From Cobetia marina (lineage in GTDB: Bacteria; Pseudomonadota; Gammaproteobacteria; Pseudomonadales; Halomonadaceae): DNA of 64,000 nucleotides. Under the pieces are notes generated by a model. The model saw only the letters and a program-made list of their open reading frames with translations. It was not told where the DNA came from and did no database searches. This document shows, one piece after another, positions 7,922 through 15,634 of the stretch. The DNA lies in NCBI RefSeq assembly GCF_001720485.1, contig NZ_CP017114.1:1302001-1366000 (forward strand), written 5' to 3'. The translations under genes were made by a program, and so were the position numbers. How positions within the stretch are numbered: the first letter of the stretch is position 1; every line of letters begins with the position of its first letter.

Positions 7922-8091
7922 GAGTTCGCCTCCTTGCGAGTCATGTGTAGTGATGAGGTCTGATAAGGCTAGCACTGCTTGGTTGGAAGGGGAGGGTGAC
8001 ACCAGTGTCAGGGGGAGAGCGACACCAGCGTCGTACCTAGAACCTACCTATTAGAACCACTCTCTCTGGTTATCGTGCGCGCGTGGATTTC

Positions 8092-8787
8092 TCAGGCAAA
8101 GGTTTCCCACCAGAAGACCCGGCCGATGATCTTCGGGGCATCCGGATCACCCAAGTTGTAGATCTCCTCCGGATACTCGATGTGGTTATCGCTAACCACG
8201 CGCATGCGACCCAGTGGCAATCGGTAGAGGCGCTTCACGCGCAACATGCCGCCGTGATCCAGCGCGTAAATCTTCCCATCGATGATATGGCGGCAGCTCT
8301 TGTCGATGCCGATGGGGGAGCCGTCAAAGATGGATGGCTCCATGGAATCCCCAGAGACGGTAGCGCAGGCGGCATGCTTGGGATCTACCCCCGCACGAGC
8401 CAGACGCGGCAGGCTAAACCGCATGTAGGCCCCGTGGTTCTCGATCACCTGTGTACGGCCATCGCCTGCCGCCATCTCGACTTCCCGAAAATAGGGGACT
8501 TCCACTTCATCCTCAGCAAGCGGAGCATCGCCATCCACGATTTCTGTTTCATGGAAGACCAGCTCATTGCCTTGAGCTTCTTGCATTTCGCCTTGCCCCA
8601 GCAGCAGCCATTGAGGCCTCACGCCCAGCTTGCTGGCTAGCGCTTCAATCCGTTTGTGCCTGGGCATCGTCTTTCCCGATTCCCATTGCTGAACGGTTTG
8701 AGCTGAGACACCAAGCGTCTCGCCGAGCTGAGTTTGATTCAGGCCTCGGCGCTCTCTCGCCTTTTTGAGTCGATCCTTAAATTCCAT
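8092..8787 (-). CDS. cI: LexA/CI-like prophage repressor with S24 autoprotease domain
   Basis: 231 residues. An N-terminal XRE helix-turn-helix (LNQTQLGETLGVSAQTVQQW) joins a C-terminal S24 peptidase domain with the catalytic serine in SGDSMEPS and the catalytic lysine in LRVKRLYR. A candidate self-cleavage site lies in the MAAGDG segment ahead of it. I chose start 8787 (MEFKDRL) because the longer frame would run through the operators. It is divergent from the Cro-like gene, and repeats of ACAAG-N5-CTTGT lie between them. It should hold the prophage silent and be inactivated by RecA-stimulated self-cleavage after DNA damage. Confidence 0.93.
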   Translation of the reverse strand: MEFKDRLKKARERRGLNQTQLGETLGVSAQTVQQWESGKTMPRHKRIEALASKLGVRPQWLLLGQGEMQEAQGNELVFHETEIVDGDAPLAEDEVEVPYFREVEMAAGDGRTQVIENHGAYMRFSLPRLARAGVDPKHAACATVSGDSMEPSIFDGSPIGIDKSCRHIIDGKIYALDHGGMLRVKRLYRLPLGRMRVVSDNHIEYPEEIYNLGDPDAPKIIGRVFWWETFA

Positions 8788-8841
8788 CTGACTACCTGCT
8801 TGAGGGCATGCGGTTGGCTCATGGAGCCCCGTCGCAAGCCT

Positions 8842-8926
8842 ACAAGGCGAGCTTGTGGGTGGTAAAACAAGAATTGCTTGTAATTTGGCGGTCACGTACT
8901 TATTCTCGGTTACAAGAAATTCTTGG
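8842..8926. promoter_or_regulatory. Right operators (three) and promoter PR
   Basis: Three operators: 8842-8856 and 8867-8881 (both perfect ACAAG-N5-CTTGT) and 8912-8926 (one mismatch at the last base). A rightward promoter is visible: -35 TTGTAA (8878-8883), 17-bp spacer, -10 TATTCT (8901-8906). The middle operator covers the -35 and the third lies over the expected start point, so repressor would block cro. The operator nearest cI could control the repressor's own promoter. Confidence 0.75.
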
Positions 8927-8936
8927 AGGCAGCCGA

Positions 8937-9155
8937 ATGAAATCAAGCAAGGCCCTTGAGAAAGCGATCAAGGTCGTAGGCAGCCAAAGCGCCTTGGCAC
9001 GGTCTTGCAATGTTTCTCAACAGGCCGTTCACCAATGGATTGCTGCTGGGAGGGTTCCAGTTCATCAGGTGAGGAGCGTTGTATCGGCAACTCATGGTGC
9101 TGTGAGTGCGAACGATCTAAGGCCAGATATTTTCCTGCCTGCAAACACCGCCTGA
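8937..9155 (+). CDS. Cro-like repressor
   Basis: 72 residues with a YdaS/Cro-type helix-turn-helix: KAIKVVGSQSALARSCNVSQ is followed by AVHQWIAAGRVP. The start ATG 8937 has GGAGG seven bases upstream; the longer frame from 8808 would run through the operators. It is the first gene of the rightward operon and divergent from the CI-like gene, which is the defining position of Cro. It should bind the same ACAAG-N5-CTTGT operators and favour lytic growth. Confidence 0.85.
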   Translation: MKSSKALEKAIKVVGSQSALARSCNVSQQAVHQWIAAGRVPVHQVRSVVSATHGAVSANDLRPDIFLPANTA

Positions 9156-9217
9156 CATCCACAGCATAGCCCGCCGCCCATATCGGCTTAAACGGAACGA
9201 ACACGGAGAGATTCATC

Positions 9218-9712
9218 ATGGACAGCCATACAGGCCCCGAACGTGACATGGATACCTATCTGGATGCGGTGCATGACGTGGCCTTCGATTGCCATCCGAA
9301 GACGCTGGCAAGTGATATCGGTATGTCGGTGAAGTCGCTATATCGCCGCCTGGCAGAAGATGACCCGATGCCGATGCGCTTGATCGACTTCGTGGGGATC
9401 TTCTGGAACGTGGATCGTGAGCATCAGATGCGTCTTATCGCTCCGTTCCTCGATCATCTGAGCATGGTGGCGGTACCGCGCTTTGAGAAGGGCGAAGTGA
9501 GCCGTGGGGACGTGTTCGCATCTGTGCTGAATGCCCAGCAGGGGCAGGGCGCGATGGCGGCGTTGATTCAGGCGGCGATTGCGGATGGCGAGGTTGACGA
9601 GGAAGAGGCGGCGCAGCTTGAAGCGCAGCACAAGGCCATCGAGCAGCAGATGAGCACCCTGATGGGCCAGCTGCAGGCGATGCGTAAGCCGCTGAAGGTG
9701 GTGAGCCGATAA
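9218..9712 (+). CDS. CII-like phage regulatory protein
   Basis: 164 residues. The N-terminal part (YLDAVHDVAFDCHPKTLASD and SVKSLYRRLAED) is typical of the CII-type regulatory family found after cro in many Pseudomonas-group and enteric prophages; the C-terminal part is a long Gln/Glu-rich helix that could oligomerise. A GGAGAG ribosome site precedes ATG 9218. By position and family it should regulate the choice between lysis and lysogeny, probably by activating repressor or integrase promoters; I did not identify its targets. Confidence 0.75.
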   Translation: MDSHTGPERDMDTYLDAVHDVAFDCHPKTLASDIGMSVKSLYRRLAEDDPMPMRLIDFVGIFWNVDREHQMRLIAPFLDHLSMVAVPRFEKGEVSRGDVFASVLNAQQGQGAMAALIQAAIADGEVDEEEAAQLEAQHKAIEQQMSTLMGQLQAMRKPLKVVSR

Positions 9713-9793
9713 CCGGGCACCAGATACGAAAATCCCCCGAAGGCGTCCAAACCAGTACGGGGGAAGCATCTCAAAACGCCAAGGAAGTATGGC

Positions 9794-10114
9794 ATGACGA
9801 TCAAGACGAGTGAAGCCAGGCAGATGTTGACCAGCTATCGCGGTTGGAGCTGTGAGTCCCTCAAGGCCGAGACCTATCGACTGGCGGTGGCCATCGAGAA
9901 GCGTGAGCGGGTGGGTGGCGTGATCGATTTGCGCATGAGCATGCAGCACCACCTGGCTGTGGTGGCCCTGCTGGAGTGTGGCAAGGGGCAGGGGGAGACG
10001 GCCAAGGAAGATGCCCGCCGATCCCTGTCGATCGACCATCACATGAGCGAGGCAGGACGCTATGAGCGCTTGTCGCTGGGGATGGCTGCCAAGGGTGACG
10101 AGGTAACGGCATGA
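9794..10114 (+). CDS. Hypothetical early phage protein
   Basis: 106 residues, helical, rich in Arg, Glu and Met, without a recognised domain. It overlaps the next gene by four bases (ATGA), so it is part of the rightward early operon between the CII-like gene and the replication genes. Nothing visible indicates a function. Confidence 0.6.
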   Translation: MTIKTSEARQMLTSYRGWSCESLKAETYRLAVAIEKRERVGGVIDLRMSMQHHLAVVALLECGKGQGETAKEDARRSLSIDHHMSEAGRYERLSLGMAAKGDEVTA

Positions 10115-10371
10115 CGATAACGGCAAGCATGAGCACGGCACGTATTGAAGCCGAGATGGCTCGCGCGAGTCGTCATGTCGCTCAGCGAGAAGATATCCGC
10201 CATGAGCAGCCGGTGCGGGCCCGTGAGTACCACGAAGCCTATGCCACTTGGCACAAGTGCAATGCCATTCTCGCTGCCCGCCGAGGTGACAAGGGCGATG
10301 AGCTGGGCGGCAAGAAGTGGCACCGGGCGCGTGCGGCACGTCACTTGAAGTTGGCGGGAGGTGAGGCATGA
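10111..10371 (+). CDS. Hypothetical early phage protein
   Basis: 86 residues, strongly basic and helical (many Arg, His, Ala). No recognised domain. Coupled to both neighbours by four-base overlaps (start within the previous stop, stop within the next start). The charge suggests nucleic-acid contact, which is only inference. Confidence 0.6.
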   Translation: MTITASMSTARIEAEMARASRHVAQREDIRHEQPVRAREYHEAYATWHKCNAILAARRGDKGDELGGKKWHRARAARHLKLAGGEA

Positions 10372-11264
10372 GCCTGCATGCGATGAGTTGGGCGCGTGAG
10401 GTGATGCCCGAGATGCCTGAGTCGATCAAGGCGGGCCCGCGTCTGTTGCTGTTGTTGATGGCCGATTACGCGAACGAGCAGGGCGTGTGCTGGCCGTCCG
10501 TTCGTCGCCTGGCGGATGAGATGGCCTGTTCGATGCGCACGGTGCAGCGCGCGATTGAGGCGCTGGTCGAGCAAGGGGTCATGACGGTTGTGGCCCGCAA
10601 GACACCCTCTGGACGCCAGACCTCGAACTTCTACCGCCTTGCCATGGGCGATGACCAGCAGCAACCGCAAGCCGCCGATGAGCCGTCACCGGAAGAGCTC
10701 GAGGCGCTGATGGCCGGTAGCGATGAGGAAGAGGCGCCTGTCGAGCCTGCCACCGCACCTGGCCAAGCCGAGCATCTCATCTTCGCCAATGCCGCCCAGC
10801 AGGCAGACAACGGCCAGTCGCAAGTGACTGCCGGTGCCCGTCAGGTGCCGATGACGCTGGACTGGCGACCGGACGATACCCACTGGCAGGCGGAGACCCT
10901 GCGCCGGGGTGATCCATCGCTGACATGGGATCAGGGCGAGCTGGCGGACTTCACCGCGCACTTCGCGGATCAGCCCGGACGGAGGCATTCGCATCATGCC
11001 TGGTGCGCCAAGTTCGCGGGCTGGGTGAGTGAGAACCGCAAGCGAGAAGCGGCCCGTCAGGCCCGCATGAGCCAGAACGCCAACACTTCATCGAACCACA
11101 ATGCTCGCAACGCTGGAGGCACCCATGGAAGCCGTCGCTCAACTGGTCCAATCCGTAACTCGAAACTCTCAGCCGCTGAAGGGCGTGCACTCATTGAGCG
11201 CCGCCGTGAACAAGCCGAAGGCCAGCCGCCGTCCGACGACGTCATCGATGGCGAGTGGTTGTGA
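10368..11264 (+). CDS. Replication initiation protein (O-like) with winged helix and DnaT-like C-terminus
   Basis: 298 residues. The N-terminal domain (about 1-100) is a winged helix of the phage O/HTH_36 type: LLLLLMADYANEQGVCWPS, then RRLADEMACSMRTVQRAIEA. An acidic linker follows, then a DnaT-like segment (LTWDQGELADFTAHFADQPG and AWCAKFAGWVSENRKRE), which in relatives binds single-stranded DNA during primosome assembly. Paired with the following P-like gene it should mark the phage origin and bring in the host helicase. Iterons inside the gene, as in lambda, were not obvious to me. Confidence 0.8.
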   Translation: MSLHAMSWAREVMPEMPESIKAGPRLLLLLMADYANEQGVCWPSVRRLADEMACSMRTVQRAIEALVEQGVMTVVARKTPSGRQTSNFYRLAMGDDQQQPQAADEPSPEELEALMAGSDEEEAPVEPATAPGQAEHLIFANAAQQADNGQSQVTAGARQVPMTLDWRPDDTHWQAETLRRGDPSLTWDQGELADFTAHFADQPGRRHSHHAWCAKFAGWVSENRKREAARQARMSQNANTSSNHNARNAGGTHGSRRSTGPIRNSKLSAAEGRALIERRREQAEGQPPSDDVIDGEWL

Positions 11265-11949
11265 TGACCTGCCACGGGTGAGTCAGAAGGCGGTGGATGC
11301 GCTGTTCGATCGCTTGGCCCAGTTGCATGGCGCCCATTGGCACCGCCGCTGCCGTGAGATGGGCTGGGGAACTGAAGAGAATGGCCAGTGGGTGAGCTGT
11401 GACGTGGAAGGCGAGTGGCTGGCGGCCCTGAGCCACCTGAGCGCCCAGCACCTGCGCTGTGGCTTGCAGGCCGAGAAAGCCCGCACGGCCAAGTCACTCC
11501 AACAGCGTGGTAACGCCTTCCCGCCTGACAGCGCCATGCAGTTCGCCGAGCTATGCCAGATGACACCTGAGGGTCTGGGCCTGCCGGACTTCGATACCGC
11601 CTGGCAGGCATTGCAGGACCACGCCTTCACCGGCAAGCCGTACCCGCATGAGGCCATCGCCGCCGCGGGCGAGCACATGGACCTTCACGGCATGGCGTCT
11701 GCCAGTTATCAGCGCATGGACAAGCACGAGCGCGCTTTCCGGGTGTACTACCAGCAGGTGGTGGAGCGATACGCCCGGGGTGATGACCTCAAGCCGCAAG
11801 CGGCGATTGGACATGACGGCCAGCTGTCACCGGCAGAACGTGCCGCCATGGTGGGGGAGGAGAAGGCCCGTAAGGCAGCGGATGAACTGGCAGGCATTAC
11901 ACCTGCCCAGGCACTGAAGATGATGCGGGGAGGGTTAGCGCATGGATAA
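11248..11949 (+). CDS. Replication protein P-like helicase loader
   Basis: About 233 residues from ATG 11248, which overlaps the end of the O-like gene. Features match the lambda P family: KAVDALFDRLAQLHGAHWHRR near the start, EWLAALSHLSAQHLRCGL, and a C-terminal helical part ending AQALKMMRGGLAHG. In lambda P this protein carries host DnaB to the origin complex. Upstream in-frame ATGs (11101, 11125) exist but lie deep inside the previous gene, so the start is uncertain. Confidence 0.75.
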   Translation: MASGCDDLPRVSQKAVDALFDRLAQLHGAHWHRRCREMGWGTEENGQWVSCDVEGEWLAALSHLSAQHLRCGLQAEKARTAKSLQQRGNAFPPDSAMQFAELCQMTPEGLGLPDFDTAWQALQDHAFTGKPYPHEAIAAAGEHMDLHGMASASYQRMDKHERAFRVYYQQVVERYARGDDLKPQAAIGHDGQLSPAERAAMVGEEKARKAADELAGITPAQALKMMRGGLAHG

Positions 11950-12298
11950 CCATGAACATCAAGCACTCACAACCACTACCGGTGCCAACATTGGCAGAAC
12001 CCCACGGCCACGCCGTGCGGCGTTGGATAACCCCGCAAGTCAGCTGGGGCGAACTTATCTGGCGCTTAGCGAATCGCGCTCATGGCTGATGCTGCATGAG
12101 CTGGCTGCCGAGATTCGCAAGCGCTTCGATCGGTTGGATAGTGAGGCAGCTATCAGCGCCCGCCTGCGAGATCTGCGTCGCCATCATGGGGTAAGAGTGG
12201 AGAGTCGCCGCCGTGGGGGGAGTGCGGCCCATGAGTATCGCTTGCTGCATCTTGCTCGAGGCAAGTCCCAGTCTGACATGCTGGAGGCTCTGCAGTGA
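11942..12298 (+). CDS. Small winged-helix phage protein
   Basis: 118 residues. After a low-complexity N-terminus, the segment LMLHELAAEIRKRFDRLD through ISARLRDLRRHHGV looks like a winged helix that reads paired half-sites, followed by a basic hairpin. It overlaps the P-like gene by eight bases and the next gene by four. DNA binding is likely; the target is unknown. Confidence 0.6.
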   Translation: MDNHEHQALTTTTGANIGRTPRPRRAALDNPASQLGRTYLALSESRSWLMLHELAAEIRKRFDRLDSEAAISARLRDLRRHHGVRVESRRRGGSAAHEYRLLHLARGKSQSDMLEALQ

Positions 12299-12480
12299 GC
12301 TATCGCCCCGCAGGCAGCTTCAGGCGGCCGAATCGTTCAGCCCTGCGTCGCTGCTTTGCCTGCGGAAGGCGTGTAGCCGTTGATCAGCTGGCGGCGTGCC
12401 TGGGTACGTGCAAACGCTGCATTGTTCTGGGTAGGCCACACTACAACGCCAAGGGTGCTCGGATAAGAGGAACAGGGTGA
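12295..12480 (+). CDS. Small zinc-binding protein
   Basis: 61 residues, GTG start overlapping the previous stop codon. Cysteines occur as CFAC and CLGTCKRC, a probable four- or five-cysteine zinc site in a very basic protein. Similar short cysteine proteins are frequent in the nin-like regions of lambdoid phages. Function not known. Confidence 0.55.
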   Translation: MSYRPAGSFRRPNRSALRRCFACGRRVAVDQLAACLGTCKRCIVLGRPHYNAKGARIRGTG

Positions 12481-12764
12481 TGGGGTATTCAGGCGGCAAG
12501 TACGCTCAGATGGCGGAAATGTTGCTGGCTACGGAGGACTTTCTGCTATTTCTCGATCATGCCAAGCGCTACCGCTACAAACTTGATGAGAACACCATTC
12601 CGGATGGGACTCATCAATATGAGGATGGTGTGGATTTCCTTTGCAAGGCATGCGGCGTCACGACTTTTGCCGATATGGACAAGGGCAAGCGATCTGGCCA
12701 GATGCTGCCACGAATCATCGCCAACTTCCGACGTTGGCAGTCGGCGCAAAGGAGACCTGAATGA
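12477..12764 (+). CDS. Hypothetical phage protein
   Basis: About 95 residues (GTG 12477 or ATG 12480). It begins GYSGGKYAQMAEMLLATEDF and contains CKACGVTTFADM. No family recognised. Its four-base overlaps with both neighbours place it in the same operon as the VRR-NUC nuclease, so a role in DNA metabolism is possible but unsupported. Confidence 0.55.
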   Translation: MMGYSGGKYAQMAEMLLATEDFLLFLDHAKRYRYKLDENTIPDGTHQYEDGVDFLCKACGVTTFADMDKGKRSGQMLPRIIANFRRWQSAQRRPE

Positions 12765-13297
12765 GCTGGGCAACACATCCTTCCGCCAAGGTGGAGGCCC
12801 GCAAGTCGCCAAACCGTACCGCCGGTAAAGCCCGCAAGTCGGCGCCACGCATCGATCGTGAAGGGTTGGAGCAGAAGGTGCTGATTCGCTGGCTGTACGC
12901 TCAGCAGCAGAACGGCATGCAGGTAGGGCAGTTGCTGGGCGGTGTGGTCTACCACGTCCCCAATGGCGGGAAGCGCAACAAGAAGACAGCGGCAGACCTC
13001 AAGATGCAAGGCGTGCGGGCTGGAGTGAGTGACCTGGTGGTGGCCACAGCCCGCGGTGGGCATCACGGGCTCTACATCGAGTTCAAAGCTGCGCCCCCTC
13101 ACGATGCCGCCCTGGCGAAGTCTCAGCGTGAGTGGCTGGAGAAGATGGAGGGCAATGGCTATCTGGCGGTACTGGCCAGGGGCGTGGATGAGGCCAAGGC
13201 GGTGCTGGTGGCCTACGCGAGCTGGCCCGAGACGGTGGTGGCCGGTGAGCCGGAGGTGATGCCGCATGGCAGTGAGTGGCGTAAGGCAATGGCATAG
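12761..13297 (+). CDS. VRR-NUC domain nuclease
   Basis: 178 residues. Following a basic N-terminus, the VRR-NUC core is clear: an E in REGLEQKVLIRWL, VVYHVPNGGKRN, GVRAGVSDLVVA with the catalytic aspartate, LYIEFKA with the E-x-K pair, and a SQREWLEKMEGNGY helix. This is a PD-(D/E)XK fold nuclease. In phages it is thought to act on branched or single-stranded intermediates, probably replacing RusA- or NinG-type functions in replication or packaging. It lies in the nin-like region right after the replication genes. Confidence 0.85.
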   Translation: MSWATHPSAKVEARKSPNRTAGKARKSAPRIDREGLEQKVLIRWLYAQQQNGMQVGQLLGGVVYHVPNGGKRNKKTAADLKMQGVRAGVSDLVVATARGGHHGLYIEFKAAPPHDAALAKSQREWLEKMEGNGYLAVLARGVDEAKAVLVAYASWPETVVAGEPEVMPHGSEWRKAMA

Positions 13298-13332
13298 TGC
13301 TCATGTAGTAACCTGGAGCAGGAGGGCAGGAC

Positions 13333-13890
13333 ATGCACCGGATCGAGGATATGGGGCTGGCGGAGACTTTTCGCCTGATCGATAAGCTGCCGGAGGGCGT
13401 GAGGCGTCAGCAGGCGTTGGCACATGCTCTGGATGAGCTGCTCGAGGAAGAGATCGAGTATCGCACCGGGTTGCGCCATCAGAATGCCGGGTGGCATCAG
13501 GTGTCATCGGTGGGTGGCATGGGAGAAGGGCGTGGCGAATGCACAGGGCTGGTGGATCACGTCGGCAAGGCGGCAGAGCGTTATCAGCAGGAAAGCCAGT
13601 GGCGGACGATGGCGGCGGCGTTGCTGTCACGATTGAGCGATCGACAGCGCATGGCGGTACTGCTGGCGGCCTATGCCATTCCGCCGGTGCAGCATTGCCA
13701 GTCGCCGCGCATGATGACCCAATCGCAGGCCGTGGCGGCTCAGGTAGCGATACTGGCACGGTTGGGCTGGGTGCCCGGGGCGGTGAAGGTGACGCCGTTC
13801 AAGTCATCTACTTCGCTTCGGAAAGCAGCGGCGCGTGGTCGTGATTCTCTACTGCATATGGTGCTTTATCAGGCCGAAATGGCTGCCTGA
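13333..13890 (+). CDS. Possible late-gene antiterminator (Q-like position)
   Basis: 185 residues, helical, basic at its C-terminus. The LSRLSDRQRMAVLLAAYAIPPV segment and a second segment, RMMTQSQAVAAQVAILARLGWV, look like helices of a sigma-factor-like or DNA-binding fold. No confident family match. It is the last gene before the late region, exactly where lambdoid Q antiterminators sit, and a strong terminator stands between it and the endolysin (15002-15046). A Q-like role is therefore inferred from position rather than from a motif. Other possibilities include a transcriptional activator. Confidence 0.5.
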   Translation: MHRIEDMGLAETFRLIDKLPEGVRRQQALAHALDELLEEEIEYRTGLRHQNAGWHQVSSVGGMGEGRGECTGLVDHVGKAAERYQQESQWRTMAAALLSRLSDRQRMAVLLAAYAIPPVQHCQSPRMMTQSQAVAAQVAILARLGWVPGAVKVTPFKSSTSLRKAAARGRDSLLHMVLYQAEMAA

Positions 13891-14039
13891 CTACCATATG
13901 TTGAAAAAGTGGCCGCGAGAGAGTACGATTCAGTTATTGTGTGATTCTTGCGTCTCTGGATCACCGTTTATTCTAATGTTTCCTTTCATCATGTGATTCA
14001 GTCTATGTTCTAGCTCATCCCAAAAAATTTGGTGTGTTT

Positions 14040-14273
14040 ATGAATGAGCTAGATCCGACGCTTATCGAGAAAGCCAGGGCAGGTGAATTAGCAGCTTTAG
14101 GATCTTTATTGAATCGTGAGGCCTCTATCCATCAGCTTACCCTTGATGAGTTAGTGCAACGTTATGAGCATATGGGATTGACGCGAGAAATTGCACTGCG
14201 CGCATGTAATGAAGACCATTTTCTTAGTTGCTTGAAAAAAGCCAGAGAGTGCAGATGTTACTTGAGAAGCTAA
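14040..14273 (+). CDS. Small paralogous protein 1 of 3
   Basis: 77 residues, helical. It shares a pattern with the next two genes: an N-terminal LIEKARAGELAALG, then LTLDELVQRYEHMGL and a final helix. GTG 14034 could also start it. There is no good Shine-Dalgarno upstream, and the region is AT-rich against its neighbours. The family is unknown to me. It lies between the putative late regulator and the endolysin. Confidence 0.6.
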   Translation: MNELDPTLIEKARAGELAALGSLLNREASIHQLTLDELVQRYEHMGLTREIALRACNEDHFLSCLKKARECRCYLRS

Positions 14274-14434
14274 TCTCCCCTCGTGTATTTCAAGGTACGC
14301 GGGGGCAACAAGATAATAGCGCTCGTGGTTAGCTTTTGTCTCAATATCGCACAACTTTTTCGTTTTATTATCGTTTGCTGGCTTGACGTTAACATGCTCT
14401 ATACTTTCGGCATTGATTAATGGAGGGCAGTGCT

Positions 14435-14665
14435 GTGCAAGACGATACGATCAACCCTACGGTAATAAATGAGGCCCAGAAGGGTGATTTTAGCGCGCTA
14501 GGAAAAGCTATGTGCATACTCTGTGACGACATAGGGATGGGGCTGGAACAGGTGGTTGAGGAGTTTTGGTATGTGGGCTTGGACGCGAGGCTGGCCAAGG
14601 AAGCACTGGCTCATGGGCGCTTCTCTAGGAAGATCAGACCCAGCTACTCGTATGATCGGTATTGA
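14435..14665 (+). CDS. Small paralogous protein 2 of 3
   Basis: 76 residues from GTG 14435, which has GGAGGG seven bases upstream and matches the lengths of the other two copies; ATG 14420 is an alternative. It shows the same layout: VINEAQKGDFSALG, then LEQVVEEFWYVGL and LAKEAL. It is more divergent in the middle than the other copies. No recognised domain. Confidence 0.6.
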   Translation: MQDDTINPTVINEAQKGDFSALGKAMCILCDDIGMGLEQVVEEFWYVGLDARLAKEALAHGRFSRKIRPSYSYDRY

Positions 14666-14708
14666 GTTTTTGAGATGAGGCAAGCGTAAGGAGATCGTTG
14701 ATTCTCGG

Positions 14709-14751
14709 GTTTGTAACCGAAAGTGTCGCGAGTTACATTTCGCTTACAAAC
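14709..14751. promoter_or_regulatory. Inverted repeat upstream of small paralogue 3
   Basis: Two 14-base arms, GTTTGTAACCGAAA (14709-14722) and TTTCGCTTACAAAC (14738-14751), pair with one mismatch around a 15-base loop. It ends 20 bases before the start codon of the third paralogue. It could be an operator or an RNA hairpin controlling that gene. Confidence 0.45.
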
Positions 14752-14771
14752 TGTGATCGAGGTGTCTTGAA

Positions 14772-15002
14772 ATGACAAAATTGACCAAGGAACTTATTGA
14801 GCGAGGTCGAGCTGGAGAGCTATCCTTACTAGGTGGTGCAATATACGAAACGATGTCTAGAGAAAGTTTGACATTTCAGCAAGTGGTTTTCGAATATAAT
14901 AGACTTGGCTTGAACCATACGCTTGCTAAATCTGCTTATACTGAGTTTAGGATTGATCAAGACATATTGCAGTTCCAAGAATCACGTCAAGCCTATTCCT
15001 GA
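14772..15002 (+). CDS. Small paralogous protein 3 of 3
   Basis: 76 residues. It keeps the family pattern ELIERGRAGELSLLG, then LTFQQVVFEYNRLGL and LAKSAY. It ends at the start of a perfect 20-bp terminator stem. Three tandem, diverged copies argue for repeated duplication and selection. Role unknown: a small regulator, an inhibitor of a host system or a toxin-related protein would all be compatible. Confidence 0.6.
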   Translation: MTKLTKELIERGRAGELSLLGGAIYETMSRESLTFQQVVFEYNRLGLNHTLAKSAYTEFRIDQDILQFQESRQAYS

Positions 15003-15046
15003 ATAAATTAAAAAATCCTGCCCAGTGCAGGATTTTTTAATTTATT
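15002..15046 (+). terminator. Strong bidirectional terminator before the lysis genes
   Basis: A perfect 20-bp inverted repeat (15002-15021 with 15027-15046) surrounds a CCAGT loop. The stem top is ATCCTGC/GCAGGAT, flanked by A-rich and T-rich arms, so it can act in both directions. It stands 14 bases before the endolysin start, so late transcription from upstream would need antitermination or would start inside the loop region. Confidence 0.8.
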
Positions 15047-15059
15047 CGTGGTGATTATC

Positions 15060-15590
15060 ATGGCAGCTTCTCTTCCTCTTCACTGGTTCGATGAAATCGA
15101 GTTGGTGGGCTTTGACACGTCTATTGATCCTACGGCTGACGATGCTAGCAACCTTGCCGCCTTCCTCGACACCATCGCTTATGCCGAGGGCACGCCGCGT
15201 TTCAGCTCAATCGAGGGCTATGACGTGCTGGTGGGTGGCAAGACCTTCTATGATTTCGATGATCACCCTCGGCAGTCGATGTGGCTCCCGAACCTCGGTA
15301 TTCACTCGACCGCTGCCGGCCGTTATCAGTTCCTCGTGCGTACCTGGGATGACCTGGCCAACCGCTTCCACCTGCCGGACTTCTCGCCGGCCTCGCAGGA
15401 TGAGGCTGCAAAACAGCTAATCCGTCAGTGTCGGGCATTGGGGCTGGTGTATGACGGGCGCATCGCTGAGGCCATACACGCTTGCCGGCGCATCTGGGCG
15501 AGCTTGCCCGGGGCAGGGTACGGGCAGCGTGAGCTTGATACCGATGAGCTGCTGGGCGTGTACGTGCGTGCTGGGGGCCACATCGCATAA
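15060..15590 (+). CDS. Endolysin, lambda R-like lytic transglycosylase
   Basis: 176 residues from ATG 15060 (GTG 15048 is an alternative). It closely follows the lambda R layout: AFLDTIAYAEG with the catalytic glutamate, GYDVLVGGKTF, DHPRQ, TAAGRYQFL, FSPASQDEAA and IWASLPGAGYGQ. Lambda R cleaves the glycan strand of peptidoglycan by transglycosylation. It has about 30 extra N-terminal residues that do not look like a signal or SAR sequence, so export should depend on the holin. It is the first gene of the lysis cassette. Confidence 0.9.
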   Translation: MAASLPLHWFDEIELVGFDTSIDPTADDASNLAAFLDTIAYAEGTPRFSSIEGYDVLVGGKTFYDFDDHPRQSMWLPNLGIHSTAAGRYQFLVRTWDDLANRFHLPDFSPASQDEAAKQLIRQCRALGLVYDGRIAEAIHACRRIWASLPGAGYGQRELDTDELLGVYVRAGGHIA

Positions 15591-15634
15591 CGATAACGAC
15601 GAACTACGCAGGGCCTACCGACTCAGGAGGCCAT

